A stretch of DNA of 64,000 nt from Pseudomonas fluorescens NCIMB 11764 (GCF_000293885.2 NZ_CP010945.1:310001-374000), one strand, 5' to 3'; shown: positions 17,433-26,670, counted from the first letter of the stretch. Made by a program: numbers and translations. The notes: generated by a model not told the origin, from the letters alone.

Positions 17433-18698
17433 ATGTATTTGTTTCGTCTAGCCATGGCCAGCCTGGCAAACCGCCGCTTCACCGCGATCCTCACTGCATT
17501 CGCCATTGCCCTGTCGGTCTGCCTGCTGCTGGCTGTGGAACGGGTGCGTACTGAAGCCAAGGCCAGTTTTGCCAGCACCATCAGCGGCACCGACCTGATC
17601 GTCGGCGCCCGGTCCGGCTCGGTGAACCTGTTGCTGTACTCGGTGTTCCGCATCGGCAACGCCACCAATAACATCCGCTGGGACAGCTTCGAACACTTCG
17701 CCAACAACCCGAAAGTGAAGTGGGCGATCCCGATGTCGCTCGGCGATTCCCATCGCGGTTATCGGGTGATGGGCACCACCGAGGCGTACTTCGAGCACTA
17801 CCAATACGGCCATCAGCAACACCTGGAACTGGCCGACGGCCGAGCCTTCGCCACCGACCCGTTCGAAGTGGTGCTCGGCGCCGAAGTGGCCGATGCGCTG
17901 CACTATAAACTCGGCGACAAACTGGTGCTGGCCCACGGCGTGGCGGTGATCAGCCTGGTCAAGCACGACGACAAGCCGTTCACCGTGGTCGGCATTCTGA
18001 AACGCACCGGCACCCCGGTGGACCGCACGCTGCACATCAGCCTCGGCGGCATGGAAGCGATTCACATCGACTGGCACAACGGCGTGCCCGCCCGGGGCCA
18101 AGGCCGGATCAGTGCCGATCAGGCGCGCAACATGGACCTGACGCCGCAAGCGATCACCGCGTTCATGCTCGGCCTTAACAGCAAGATTTCGACCTTCGCG
18201 TTGCAGCGCGAAATCAACGAATTCCGCGGCGAACCCATGCTGGCGATCCTGCCGGGCGTGGCGCTGCAAGAATTGTGGAGTTTGATGAGCACGGCAGAAA
18301 AAGCCTTGTTCGTGGTCTCGCTGTTCGTGGTGCTGACCGGGTTGATCGGCATGCTCACGGCGATCCTCACCAGCCTGAATGAACGTCGGCGCGAGATGGC
18401 AATCCTGCGCTCAGTGGGCGCTCGGCCGTGGCACATCGCAACCTTGCTGGTGCTGGAGGCGTTCGCCCTGGCGCTGGCGGGCGTGATCGCTGGCGTGGCG
18501 CTACTTTATGTGGGTATCGCCGCCGCGCAGGGTTATGTGCAGGCCAATTACGGTTTGTATTTGCCACTGGCGTGGCCAAGCGAATATGAATGGACGCTGC
18601 TCGGTGGCATCCTGATCGCCGCGCTGCTGATGGGCAGCGTGCCGGCGTGGCGCGCGTATCGCCAATCCCTGGCCGATGGCCTGTCGATCCGACTATGA
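17433..18698 (+). CDS. ABC transporter permease (FtsX/LolC-type)
   Basis: This 421-residue protein starts at ATG 17433. A first membrane span (FTAILTAFAIALSVCLLLAV) is followed by a large periplasmic MacB-like domain (about 40-280) and three C-terminal spans, including ALFVVSLFVVLTGLIGMLTA and LLVLEAFALALAGVIAGVAL. The cytoplasmic motif RRREMAILRSVGARPWHI is the coupling segment of FtsX/MacB permeases. Such permeases act by mechanotransmission rather than classic transport. The next gene begins 10 bases later. Confidence 0.92.
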   Translation: MYLFRLAMASLANRRFTAILTAFAIALSVCLLLAVERVRTEAKASFASTISGTDLIVGARSGSVNLLLYSVFRIGNATNNIRWDSFEHFANNPKVKWAIPMSLGDSHRGYRVMGTTEAYFEHYQYGHQQHLELADGRAFATDPFEVVLGAEVADALHYKLGDKLVLAHGVAVISLVKHDDKPFTVVGILKRTGTPVDRTLHISLGGMEAIHIDWHNGVPARGQGRISADQARNMDLTPQAITAFMLGLNSKISTFALQREINEFRGEPMLAILPGVALQELWSLMSTAEKALFVVSLFVVLTGLIGMLTAILTSLNERRREMAILRSVGARPWHIATLLVLEAFALALAGVIAGVALLYVGIAAAQGYVQANYGLYLPLAWPSEYEWTLLGGILIAALLMGSVPAWRAYRQSLADGLSIRL

Positions 18699-18706
18699 GG
18701 ACGTTA

Positions 18707-19228
18707 ATGATGCCCCGCGCTCTGCTTGCGCTGTTGATGCTGGTCGCCCTGCCGCTATGGGCGGCCGAGCCGAAAGAACTGACCTGGTCGGAAATGATTC
18801 CGCCGGACGCGATGCCGGAAGTACCGAACATGACACCCCTGCACGACCTGTCGCAGATGAGCAGTGCGCTGTCCGCCGAGTCGGCGCCAGCCGCTAAACA
18901 GGATATGCCGAACGCGCCGGTGGTGAAGAGCCTCGACGGCCAGAACATCCGTTTACCGGGCTATATCGTGCCGCTGGAAGTGAGTGAGGAAGGCCGTACC
19001 ACGGAGTTTCTGCTGGTGCCGTATTTCGGCGCCTGCATCCATGTGCCGCCACCGCCGTCGAACCAGATTGTGCATGTGAAGAGCGAAGTCGGCGTGAAAC
19101 TCGATGAGCTGTATCAGCCGTACTGGATCGAAGGAGCACTGCAGGTTAAAGCGTCGACCAGTGAGTTGGCGGATGCGGGGTATCAGATGGAGGCGGACAA
19201 GATTTATGTGTATGAATTGCCGGAGTGA
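18707..19228 (+). CDS. DUF3299 periplasmic protein
   Basis: This 173-residue protein starts at ATG 18707 (GAGG six bases upstream; ATG 18710 is equally possible). The signal peptide is MMPRALLALLMLVALPLWAA. The core carries IRLPGYIVPLE, LLVPYFGACIHVPPPPSNQIV (a conserved Cys-Ile-His segment) and WIEGALQV. These features match DUF3299, which occurs with this ABC pair in proteobacteria. The Cys-His motif could bind a metal. It is the last gene of the operon; the REP pair downstream is the likely message end. Biochemical role unknown. Confidence 0.88.
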   Translation: MMPRALLALLMLVALPLWAAEPKELTWSEMIPPDAMPEVPNMTPLHDLSQMSSALSAESAPAAKQDMPNAPVVKSLDGQNIRLPGYIVPLEVSEEGRTTEFLLVPYFGACIHVPPPPSNQIVHVKSEVGVKLDELYQPYWIEGALQVKASTSELADAGYQMEADKIYVYELPE

Positions 19229-19260
19229 GCCCGGCAGTTCTGTGTTGTCTGATCAATCGT

Positions 19261-19326
19261 CATCACGGGCAAGCTCGCTCCCACAGGGACCACCCAAATC
19301 CTGTGGGAGCGGGCTTGCCCGCGATG
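19261..19326. repeat. Inverted REP pair
   Basis: Two REP units (CATCACGGGCAAGCTCGCTC and its near-perfect reverse complement GAGCGGGCTTGCCCGCGATG) are separated by a short spacer. They lie downstream of the DUF3299 gene and upstream of the oprG promoter, probably ending the zinc-operon transcript. Confidence 0.88.
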
Positions 19327-19370
19327 GAATGATCAAAAGTTCCACAAAAACCAACCCCATGACTGTTTCA

Positions 19371-19384
19371 TTGAGCTGAATCAA
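19371..19384. promoter_or_regulatory. Candidate Anr (FNR-type) box upstream of oprG
   Basis: TTGAGCTGAATCAA matches the Anr consensus TTGATnnnnATCAA at 9 of 10 fixed positions. Its centre is about 72 bases before the oprG start codon, suitable for class II activation near -41.5 with a leader of about 30 bases. OprG of P. aeruginosa is known to be Anr-dependent. Confidence 0.65.
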
Positions 19385-19449
19385 AAGTCCGTACCAGACG
19401 GCTCCGTACCATTGGACATCGAACATTTTCAACGTCCTTTGGAGCCTCC

Positions 19450-20148
19450 ATGCACAAGTCCTTGCTCAGCGCTTCGCTGTTTGCCCTCGCGCTCGCAACC
19501 CCACTCGCCTACGCCCACGAATCCGGTGACATCATCGTTCGTGCCGGTGCAATCACCGTCAACCCGAAAGCTGACAGCTCCAGCGTCAAGGTCGATCAAG
19601 GCCCTTTGGCCGGCACCGACCTGGGTGGCAAGGCCACCATGAGCAGCGACACGCAACTGGGTCTGAACTTCGCTTACATGCTCGACAGCCACTGGGGTAT
19701 CGAGCTGCTCGCCGCCTCGCCGTTCGAGCATGACGTAAAAATCAAAGGCACCGCCCTCGGCGCGGGCAACGGCAAACTCGGCACCCTGAAACACTTGCCG
19801 CCGACCTTGAGCATTGTCTACTACCCACTGGACGGCAAGTCTGCATTCCAGCCGTACGTTGGCGCCGGTATCAACTACACCTGGATTTACGACGAGCACG
19901 TCGGCAGCGAGGCCAACGCCAAGGGGTTCAGCAACTTCAAGGCGGATAACTCCTGGGGCATGGCGTTTGAGGTCGGTGCTGACTACATGATCACCGACAA
20001 CATCTTGCTCAACGCCCAAGTGCGTTACATCGACATCGATACCACCGCGACCGTGGAAAACGACGCAGTGAAACCAGGCACCCGTGCCAAGGTCGATGTG
20101 GATGTCGACCCGTTCATCTACATGGTGGGCCTCGGTTACAAGTTCTAA
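19450..20148 (+). CDS. oprG: Outer-membrane protein OprG (OmpW family)
   Basis: This 232-residue eight-stranded barrel starts at ATG 19450, after TTTGGAGCCTCC. The signal peptide MHKSLLSASLFALALATPLAYA is followed by GDIIVRAGAITVNPKADSS, the typical mature OmpW N-terminus. Family segments include LGLNFAYMLDSHWGIELLAA, FQPYVGAGINYTW and the C-terminal FIYMVGLGYKF ending in Phe. OmpW proteins form a hydrophobic channel for small molecules. The gene follows the zinc operon, as in P. aeruginosa, but has its own Anr-type promoter and a strong terminator. Confidence 0.93.
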   Translation: MHKSLLSASLFALALATPLAYAHESGDIIVRAGAITVNPKADSSSVKVDQGPLAGTDLGGKATMSSDTQLGLNFAYMLDSHWGIELLAASPFEHDVKIKGTALGAGNGKLGTLKHLPPTLSIVYYPLDGKSAFQPYVGAGINYTWIYDEHVGSEANAKGFSNFKADNSWGMAFEVGADYMITDNILLNAQVRYIDIDTTATVENDAVKPGTRAKVDVDVDPFIYMVGLGYKF

Positions 20149-20174
20149 ATCGTTCACGTGGTGGGAACGAGCTG

Positions 20175-20204
20175 AAAAAAAGGCGCCTTCACAGGCGCCT
20201 TTTT
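20175..20204 (+). terminator. Rho-independent terminator of oprG
   Basis: The stem AAAAAGGCGCC/GGCGCCTTTTT has a 6-base loop (TTCACA) and ends in a T-run, 27 bases after the oprG stop. The A-run on the other side could also serve the convergent epimerase gene. Confidence 0.92.
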
Positions 20205-20220
20205 CATGAGGGCGAAAAAC

Positions 20221-21150
20221 TCAGCGACCGAGCAACCGCGCCAGGCCGACAGCCATCGGTGTCTGTTCGGGGCAGGTAAACCGCTCCAGCAGACGCTGAT
20301 TGTTCGCCCGCGAATGCCGGATATCACCAGAACGCGCCGGGCCGTAGCTCACGGGTGGCAGGTCACCGACCACCACTTTCAACGCTTCCAGCATTTGCTT
20401 GAGCGTGGTCGCCCGGTTCCAGCCGACGTTGACCGCACCGATTCCAACCTGCGGCTTCTCGATGGCTTGCACCAGCACGTCGACCAGGTCCTCGACGTAC
20501 ACGAAGTCCCGCGTCTGCTCGCCGTCGCCAAATACGGTGATCGGCAGGCCCTTCTGCGCCCGCTCGCTGAAAATGCTGATCACCCCGGAGTACGGCGAGG
20601 ACGGATCCTGGCGTGGGCCGAAGATGTTGAAGAAGCGGAAAATCACCGGTTCCAACCCATGCTGGCGGCGGTAGAAATCGAAGTAGTGTTCGCTGGCCAA
20701 CTTGTCCGACGCATACGGCGTCAACGGTGCCTTGGGCGTGTCTTCGTCGATCGACTGGCCTTCGCCATTGTTGCCGTAGACCGCAGCACTGGAGGCAAAC
20801 AGCACGCGTTTGACGCCGCTCTGGCGCATGGCTTCGCAGACATTCAGCGAGCCGATGAAGTTGCTCTGGTGCGTCTTCACCGGGTCGTCCACCGAGGCTT
20901 GCACCGATGCTACCGCCGCCAGATGCGCGACCGCACTGCAACCGGCCATGGCGCGAGCGACCAGGGCCGCATCGGCGACATCACCGACGATCAGCTCGAC
21001 GCGAGGATTATCCAGCGGCAGGTTGCTACGTTTGCCGGTGGACAAGTCATCGAGAATCCGCACCGTATAACCCTTGGCGAGCAAGGCGTCGGTCAGGTGG
21101 GAGCCGATGAAACCGGCGCCGCCGGTGATTAAAACGGGGCCGTCAGCCAT
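20221..21150 (-). CDS. NAD-dependent sugar epimerase/dehydratase
   Basis: This 309-residue extended short-chain dehydrogenase starts at ATG 21150. The Rossmann motif GGAGFIGSHL lies at residues 9-18, DDLSTGKRSNLP binds the adenosine ribose, and the catalytic set is complete: SSAAVYG and YASDK (YxxxK). Later RFFNIFGPRQDP and FVYVEDLVD are typical of UDP-glucose 4-epimerase and related enzymes. The substrate is likely a nucleotide sugar for surface polysaccharide, but is not fixed by sequence. Its start overlaps the upstream gene by eight bases, so the two are co-expressed. Confidence 0.9.
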   Translation of the reverse strand: MADGPVLITGGAGFIGSHLTDALLAKGYTVRILDDLSTGKRSNLPLDNPRVELIVGDVADAALVARAMAGCSAVAHLAAVASVQASVDDPVKTHQSNFIGSLNVCEAMRQSGVKRVLFASSAAVYGNNGEGQSIDEDTPKAPLTPYASDKLASEHYFDFYRRQHGLEPVIFRFFNIFGPRQDPSSPYSGVISIFSERAQKGLPITVFGDGEQTRDFVYVEDLVDVLVQAIEKPQVGIGAVNVGWNRATTLKQMLEALKVVVGDLPPVSYGPARSGDIRHSRANNQRLLERFTCPEQTPMAVGLARLLGR

Positions 21151-22027
21151 GGCGATAGAACCTGTCCAGTAAACTCGGGAGCGCGGCACGCCAGGCGCGG
21201 GGCTTGATCCCGAAGGTGTGGAGGATTTTCTTGCAGGCCAGCACCGCGTGTTGCGGCTCTTCGGCAGCGTCCGGGCGCGCAGCGTGAGCCTGGGCGGTCG
21301 GCGCTTCGATGGCCAGCGGATGCAGCGCGCGGGCTTCAGTGAGAATGGCCTGCCCCAGCGCCAGCGGCGTGGTCGCCTCGTGCCCCGCGTAATGGTAGGT
21401 GCCCCACAGCGGCGCCGCGCAATCGAGTTGCTTGAGCACGGAAATGATCACCCGGGCCGCGTCGTCGACCGGCGTCGGGTTGCCCCGGCGATCATCGGCC
21501 ATCAGCAGCTCGTCAGGTTGTTCCGCGCGGGACAGGAAACGTCCGAGGGTGCCGTCGGGGCTGTCATCGAGCAGCCAGCCGAACCGCAGCAGCACGTGCT
21601 GCGGGCAAGTCGCGCGCACGCTTTGTTCGATCCGCCACAAGGCCTGACCACGCAGGCCCAAAGGCACCGGCTCGTCTTTTTCGCTGTAGGCCGTCGCCCG
21701 GGAGCCGTCAAACACGCGATAGCTCGAGGGTTGCAGCAGAACGATGTTGTGGTGCTGGCACAGTTCAGCCAGGCGCTCGATCGCACGCTCTTGCCCGGCC
21801 AGACGCGTTTCGCTGACCGTCTCCGCCTGAAACCAGTCGAAGTAGTAGGCGAGGTTGATCAACGCGTCCGGCCGGGTGTCGTCGAGCAATTGCGTCAGGC
21901 TCGCGGCATCCCAGCCGTCTTGCGGTGGGCGGGGGGCGAGGAAACCGATGTCTTCCTCCGCACCGAGGCGAATCAGCGCCTGCCCAAGGGCATTTCCGCC
22001 GCCCAGTAACATAAGGCGCATTCGCAT
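21143..22027 (-). CDS. RmlD-like SDR protein lacking YxxxK
   Basis: This 294-residue protein starts at ATG 22027. It has an RmlD-type Rossmann beginning (LMLLGGGNALGQALIRLG) and the LLQPSSYRVFDG segment that corresponds to the STDYVFDG of dTDP-4-dehydrorhamnose reductase. Where RmlD has the YGxSK catalytic Tyr-Lys, this protein reads PLGLRGQALWRIEQ, so both residues appear lost. The later WGTYHYAG and TPLALGQAI fit the sugar-binding domain. It overlaps the intact epimerase by eight bases and may be its partner or a non-catalytic binder. Confidence 0.85.
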   Translation of the reverse strand: MRMRLMLLGGGNALGQALIRLGAEEDIGFLAPRPPQDGWDAASLTQLLDDTRPDALINLAYYFDWFQAETVSETRLAGQERAIERLAELCQHHNIVLLQPSSYRVFDGSRATAYSEKDEPVPLGLRGQALWRIEQSVRATCPQHVLLRFGWLLDDSPDGTLGRFLSRAEQPDELLMADDRRGNPTPVDDAARVIISVLKQLDCAAPLWGTYHYAGHEATTPLALGQAILTEARALHPLAIEAPTAQAHAARPDAAEEPQHAVLACKKILHTFGIKPRAWRAALPSLLDRFYRHG

Positions 22028-22371
22028 AGAGTCAGCAGGCCCAGTCTGATTGGAACAATGGCTTTATCGATACCGCTCGCGGGCGATGTCGTCGATAGTT
22101 GCCGGAATCGTTGCATTTTGCGGGTTTAGTGCGCAACCGTCATCCGTAAAGTGTAGATCCTGTGTTCAATGCGGCCCCAGTGGCGAGGGCGCTTGCTCCC
22201 GCTCGGCTGCGAAGCCGTCGTAAATCGGGCGGCTCGCAGTGTCAGCATGAACAGAGAGGCAGGTTTTGGGGCTGCTGCGCAGACCAGCGGGAGCAAGCGC
22301 CCTCGCCACAAAGCCGGTGATAAACCGAGCGGTACTTGCATCTTCCCATCCCCACCCGCATAAATTGTTCC
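22028..22371. other. Divergent intergenic region between SDR gene and lhr
   Basis: The left part (22028-22179) is less GC-rich and presumably holds the minus-strand promoter of the SDR/epimerase pair; I can assign no specific site. The middle is filled by a class B REPIN (22180-22310). The last 60 bases lead into lhr and show no clear ribosome site or protein-coding frame. Confidence 0.6.
22180..22310. repeat. REPIN, class B
   Basis: GTGGCGAGGGCGCTTGCTCC at the left and its reverse-complement counterpart at the right end flank inner arms CGGCTGCGAAGCCG and GCTGCTGCGCAG. It lies within the promoter region of lhr. Confidence 0.9.
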
Positions 22372-25300
22372 ATGAATCTGCCCATTCCCACGGACGCGGC
22401 CCTGACAGGCTTCCACCCCGCCGTCAGCGCCTGGTTCAGCAGCACCTTTCCGACGGCTACCGCCGCCCAGGCCCGGGCGTGGCCGCTGATCCGCCAGCAC
22501 CGTTCGACCCTGATCGCCGCGCCCACCGGCTCCGGCAAAACCCTCACCGCGTTTCTCGCCGTCATCGATGACCTGGTTCACCGTGCCCAGGAAACCGCAG
22601 GCGGTTTGCCTGACGAAACCCTGGTGGTCTACGTCTCGCCGCTCAAGGCCTTGTCCAACGACATCCAGATCAACCTGCAAAATCCGCTGACCGGCATCCG
22701 TGAACAGTTACGCGTGATGGGCTTGCCCGAGCTGCAGATCACCACCGCCGTGCGCACCGGGGACACGCCGCAAAAAGACCGCTCGGCGATGCGCAAGACC
22801 GCGCCGCACATTCTGGTCACCACCCCGGAATCCCTTTACGTGCTGCTCGGTTCCGACTCCGGCCGGCAAATGCTCGGCACCACGCGCACGGTGATCGTCG
22901 ACGAAATCCATGCCATCGCCGCCAGCAAGCGTGGCAGTCATCTGGCCTTGAGCCTGGAGCGTTTGCAGGCGTTGTGCGCAACACCGCTGATGCGCATCGG
23001 GCTGTCCGCCACGCAAAAACCGATCGAAGCCGTCTCGCGCTTTTTGGTGGGACGTGATCGCGAATGCGCGATCATCGACATCGGCCACGCGCGGCCGCGG
23101 GATCTGGGCATCGAAGTACCGCCGGTGCCGTTGTCCGCCGTCATGGCCAATGATGTCTGGGAACTGGTCTACGACCGCCTCGCCGTCCTCGCCCGCGAAC
23201 ACCGCACCACGCTGATTTTCGTCAACACCCGACGCCTGGCCGAACGTTTGAGCCGGCATTTGAGCGAGCGTCTCGGCAAGGAAGCGGTCGCCGCCCACCA
23301 TGGCAGCCTGGCCAAGGAGTTCCGCCTCGACGCCGAACAGCGGCTCAAGCGCGGCGACCTGCAAGTGCTGATCGCCACGGCGTCGCTGGAATTGGGGATC
23401 GACATCGGCGATGTCGATCTGGTCTGCCAGATCTCTTCACCGCGCTCGATCGCCGGTTTTCTGCAACGGGTCGGCCGCTCCGGCCACCAGGTCGGTGGCA
23501 CACCGAAAGGCCGGTTATTCGCCACCACCCGCGACGACCTGATCGAATGCACCGCCCTGCTCGACTGCGTGCGCCGGGGCGAACTCGACACGTTGAACAT
23601 TCCTCAAGCTCCCCTGGATGTACTGGCCCAGCAAATCATCGCCGAAGTCAGTTGCCAGGAATGGCCGGAACAAGCGCTGCTGGAAATGTTCCGCAAAGCC
23701 TCGCCGTACGCAGGCCTCGACGAAAAACATTATCAGGCGCTGCTGCAGATGCTCGCCGAAGGCTACAACGGTCGCCAGGGCATTCGCAGCGCGTTCCTGC
23801 ACCGCGACGCCGTGACGCGCACGTTGCGTGGTCGCCGGGGCAGCAAACTGACCGCCGTGACCAGCGGCGGCACCATTCCGGACAACGCCGACTACAGCGT
23901 GCTGCTGGAACCGCAAGGGCTGAACATCGGCAGCGTCAACGAAGATTTCGCGGTGGAAAGCATTGCTGGCGACATCTTTCAGTTGGGCAATACCTCGTAC
24001 CGAATCCTGCGGGTCGACACCGGTAAAGTCCGGGTCGAAGATGCTCACGGGCAGCCGCCGACCATTCCGTTCTGGCTCGGTGAAGCGCCGGGGCGCAGCG
24101 CTGAATTGTCCTTCGCCGTGGCCCGCCTGCAAGCGCAACTTGATGCCCTGCTCGGCGCTACGCCCGGCAACTTGCAACCCGCCCTCGACTGGCTGACCGA
24201 CACCCTCGGCCTCAACCTCGCCAGCGCCGGACAACTGGTGGACTACCTCGCCCGCGCGCGCCTGACACTGGGCGCCCTGCCGTCCCAGGACACGCTGCTG
24301 ATGGAGCGTTTTTTCGACGAGTCCGGCGGCACGCAACTGATCATCCACACGCCATTCGGCAGCCGTATCAACCGCGCCTGGGGCCTGGCCCTGCGCAAGC
24401 GATTCTGCCGTACCTTCAATTTCGAATTGCAGGCCGCCGCCAGCGAAGACGCGATCGTCCTGTCGCTGTCCACCAGCCACAGTTTTGAGCTCGACGATGT
24501 CTGGCGCTACCTGCACAGCAACAGCGCCGAGCACCTGCTGATCCAAGCAGTACTCGATGCGCCGCTGTTCGGCGTGCGTTGGCGCTGGAATGCCGGGGTC
24601 GCGCTGGCGCTGCCGCGTTACACCGGCGGGCGTAAAGTCGCGCCGCAGATTCAACGAATGAAAAGCGAAGACCTGATCGCCAGTGTGTTCCCCGACCAGA
24701 TTGCCTGCGTGGAAAACCTCGCCGGCGAGCGCGAGGTTCCCGACCATCCGCTGGTGGAACAAACCCTCGACGATTGCCTGCACGAAGCCATGGACTGCGA
24801 AGGCTGGCTGGCCTTGTTGCGCCGGATGGAAAACGGCGACGTTCGCCTGATCAGCCGTGACCTGCCCGCGCCCTCGCCACTGGCGGCAGAAATTCTCAGC
24901 GCCCGACCTTATACCTTCCTTGACGACGCGCCGCTGGAAGAGCGCCGAACCCAAGCCGTGCTCAACCGGCGCTGGACCGATCCGCAGTCCACCGACGACC
25001 TCGGCGCACTGGATGCCGAGGCGATTCAAGCGGTACACGATGAGGCCTGGCCGACGCCGACCGGCCTTGATGAAATGCATGAGGCGCTGATGAGTCTGGC
25101 GTGCATCAGCGATGCCGAGGCACAGGCCAATCCGCAGTGGCCCGAGTGGCTGAACGCACTTGCCGACAGCGGGCGCGCCAGTCGGTTGCAGGTCGATGCC
25201 GAGCGATCACTGTGGCTGGCAGTGGAACGACTGACGTGCCTGCGGGCGATGTATCCACAGGCACAATTGTTCCCCCCGCTGGAGGCGCTGCCGGGATTCG

Positions 25301-26670
25301 ATGAGGCCTGGGAGCCGGACGACGCGTTGCTGGAAGTCATCCGCGCGCGGCTCAGCGCTTTTGGTCCGTTGCCGCTGAGCGCGATTGCCGAACCGCTGGG
25401 ATTTCCTCCGATACACATCACCCAGGCGCTGGCACAACTGGAGCGCGAAGGTTATGTGCTGCGCGGGCGATTCACCCCCGGCACCGATCAGGAGGAATGG
25501 TGCGAACGGCATTTGCTGGCGCGGATTCATCGCTACACGGTCAAGCGCCTGCGGCGGGAAATCGAACCCGTGGCGCTGCAGGATTTCATGCGTTTCCTGT
25601 TTGACTGGCAGCATCTTTCTGCGGCGACTCAGGGCCAGGGCAGCACCGTGTTGCCAGCGATTGTCAGTCAATTCGAAGGCTACCCTGCCGCAGCTTCCGC
25701 CTGGGACAGCGACATTCTGCCGGCGCGGATCAAGGATTATTCGGCAAGCTGGCTGGATGACCTGTGTCGCAGCGGCAAACTGGTCTGGACGCGCCTGACT
25801 GCAAGCAGCAAAAGCACCAGCACCGCGTTGCGCAGCACGCCCATTGTGCTGCTGCCGCGCAGTCAGGTCGGGTTGTGGAGCAGTCTGACCGAGCAGACAC
25901 CCGTCAGCGAACTGTCGCCGAAAACGCAAAAGGTTCATCAAGCACTCAGTCAGCATGGCGCGCTGTTTTTCGATGAGCTGATTCACGAGGCTCATCTGCT
26001 GCGCTCTGAGCTGGAAATCGCCTTGCAGGAACTGGTCGGCGCCGGGCTGGTGAACGCCGACAGCTTTGCCGGTTTGCGGGCGCTGATTACGCCGGCGAGC
26101 AAACGCCAGGCCCGCAGCAGCCGTCGCGGACGCGGGGCGTTTATCGGCGGCATGGACGATGCCGGTCGCTGGGCCTTGCTTCGACGCGGGCCGCCAGCGC
26201 CCACCGTGGACAACAAACATCCAACACCGAGCGACACGCTGGAACACATCGCATTGACCTTGCTGCGCCGCTATGGCGTGGTGTTCTGGCGCCTGCTGGA
26301 ACGCGAAGCAGACTGGTTGCCGAGCTGGCGCGAATTGCTGCGCACGTTCCATCGGCTGGAGGCCCGCGGCGAGATTCGTGGTGGGCGGTTCGTGAATGGC
26401 CTGGCAGGTGAGCAGTTCGCCTTGCCCGAGGCGATCCCATTGCTGCGGGAAGTTCGGCGGCGGGCACACGACGGCAGTTTGATCGCTGTGTGCGGGGTGG
26501 ATCCGCTGAACCTGGCGGGCACGCTGTTACCCGGCGCGAAAGTACCGGCGTTGGCGAGCAATCGACTGGTGTATCGCGATGGTCTTCCGGTGGCTGCCGA
26601 GATCGCCGGAAAGCAGGTTTTCTGGTTGGAATCGACGATCGAAATACGCAACAAACTGATCCGGCATTGA
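22372..26670 (+). CDS. lhr: Large DEAD/DEAH helicase Lhr
   Basis: This protein is 1432 residues from ATG 22372 (a TTG at 22336 would add 12). Lhr is an ATP-dependent 3'-5' helicase acting on DNA and RNA:DNA hybrids. Motif I is APTGSGKT at residues 50-57; then YVSPLKAL (Ia), VDEIHAI (II, DEIH), LSATQKP (III), FVNTRRLAERL (IV), VAAHHGSL and QRVGRSGHQ (VI). A winged-helix region and a long C-terminal Lhr domain follow. Length matches the large bacterial Lhr form. It stands alone on the plus strand, converging on mscS with only 27 bases between. No metallophosphoesterase partner is adjacent. Confidence 0.94.
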   Translation: MNLPIPTDAALTGFHPAVSAWFSSTFPTATAAQARAWPLIRQHRSTLIAAPTGSGKTLTAFLAVIDDLVHRAQETAGGLPDETLVVYVSPLKALSNDIQINLQNPLTGIREQLRVMGLPELQITTAVRTGDTPQKDRSAMRKTAPHILVTTPESLYVLLGSDSGRQMLGTTRTVIVDEIHAIAASKRGSHLALSLERLQALCATPLMRIGLSATQKPIEAVSRFLVGRDRECAIIDIGHARPRDLGIEVPPVPLSAVMANDVWELVYDRLAVLAREHRTTLIFVNTRRLAERLSRHLSERLGKEAVAAHHGSLAKEFRLDAEQRLKRGDLQVLIATASLELGIDIGDVDLVCQISSPRSIAGFLQRVGRSGHQVGGTPKGRLFATTRDDLIECTALLDCVRRGELDTLNIPQAPLDVLAQQIIAEVSCQEWPEQALLEMFRKASPYAGLDEKHYQALLQMLAEGYNGRQGIRSAFLHRDAVTRTLRGRRGSKLTAVTSGGTIPDNADYSVLLEPQGLNIGSVNEDFAVESIAGDIFQLGNTSYRILRVDTGKVRVEDAHGQPPTIPFWLGEAPGRSAELSFAVARLQAQLDALLGATPGNLQPALDWLTDTLGLNLASAGQLVDYLARARLTLGALPSQDTLLMERFFDESGGTQLIIHTPFGSRINRAWGLALRKRFCRTFNFELQAAASEDAIVLSLSTSHSFELDDVWRYLHSNSAEHLLIQAVLDAPLFGVRWRWNAGVALALPRYTGGRKVAPQIQRMKSEDLIASVFPDQIACVENLAGEREVPDHPLVEQTLDDCLHEAMDCEGWLALLRRMENGDVRLISRDLPAPSPLAAEILSARPYTFLDDAPLEERRTQAVLNRRWTDPQSTDDLGALDAEAIQAVHDEAWPTPTGLDEMHEALMSLACISDAEAQANPQWPEWLNALADSGRASRLQVDAERSLWLAVERLTCLRAMYPQAQLFPPLEALPGFDEAWEPDDALLEVIRARLSAFGPLPLSAIAEPLGFPPIHITQALAQLEREGYVLRGRFTPGTDQEEWCERHLLARIHRYTVKRLRREIEPVALQDFMRFLFDWQHLSAATQGQGSTVLPAIVSQFEGYPAAASAWDSDILPARIKDYSASWLDDLCRSGKLVWTRLTASSKSTSTALRSTPIVLLPRSQVGLWSSLTEQTPVSELSPKTQKVHQALSQHGALFFDELIHEAHLLRSELEIALQELVGAGLVNADSFAGLRALITPASKRQARSSRRGRGAFIGGMDDAGRWALLRRGPPAPTVDNKHPTPSDTLEHIALTLLRRYGVVFWRLLEREADWLPSWRELLRTFHRLEARGEIRGGRFVNGLAGEQFALPEAIPLLREVRRRAHDGSLIAVCGVDPLNLAGTLLPGAKVPALASNRLVYRDGLPVAAEIAGKQVFWLESTIEIRNKLIRH

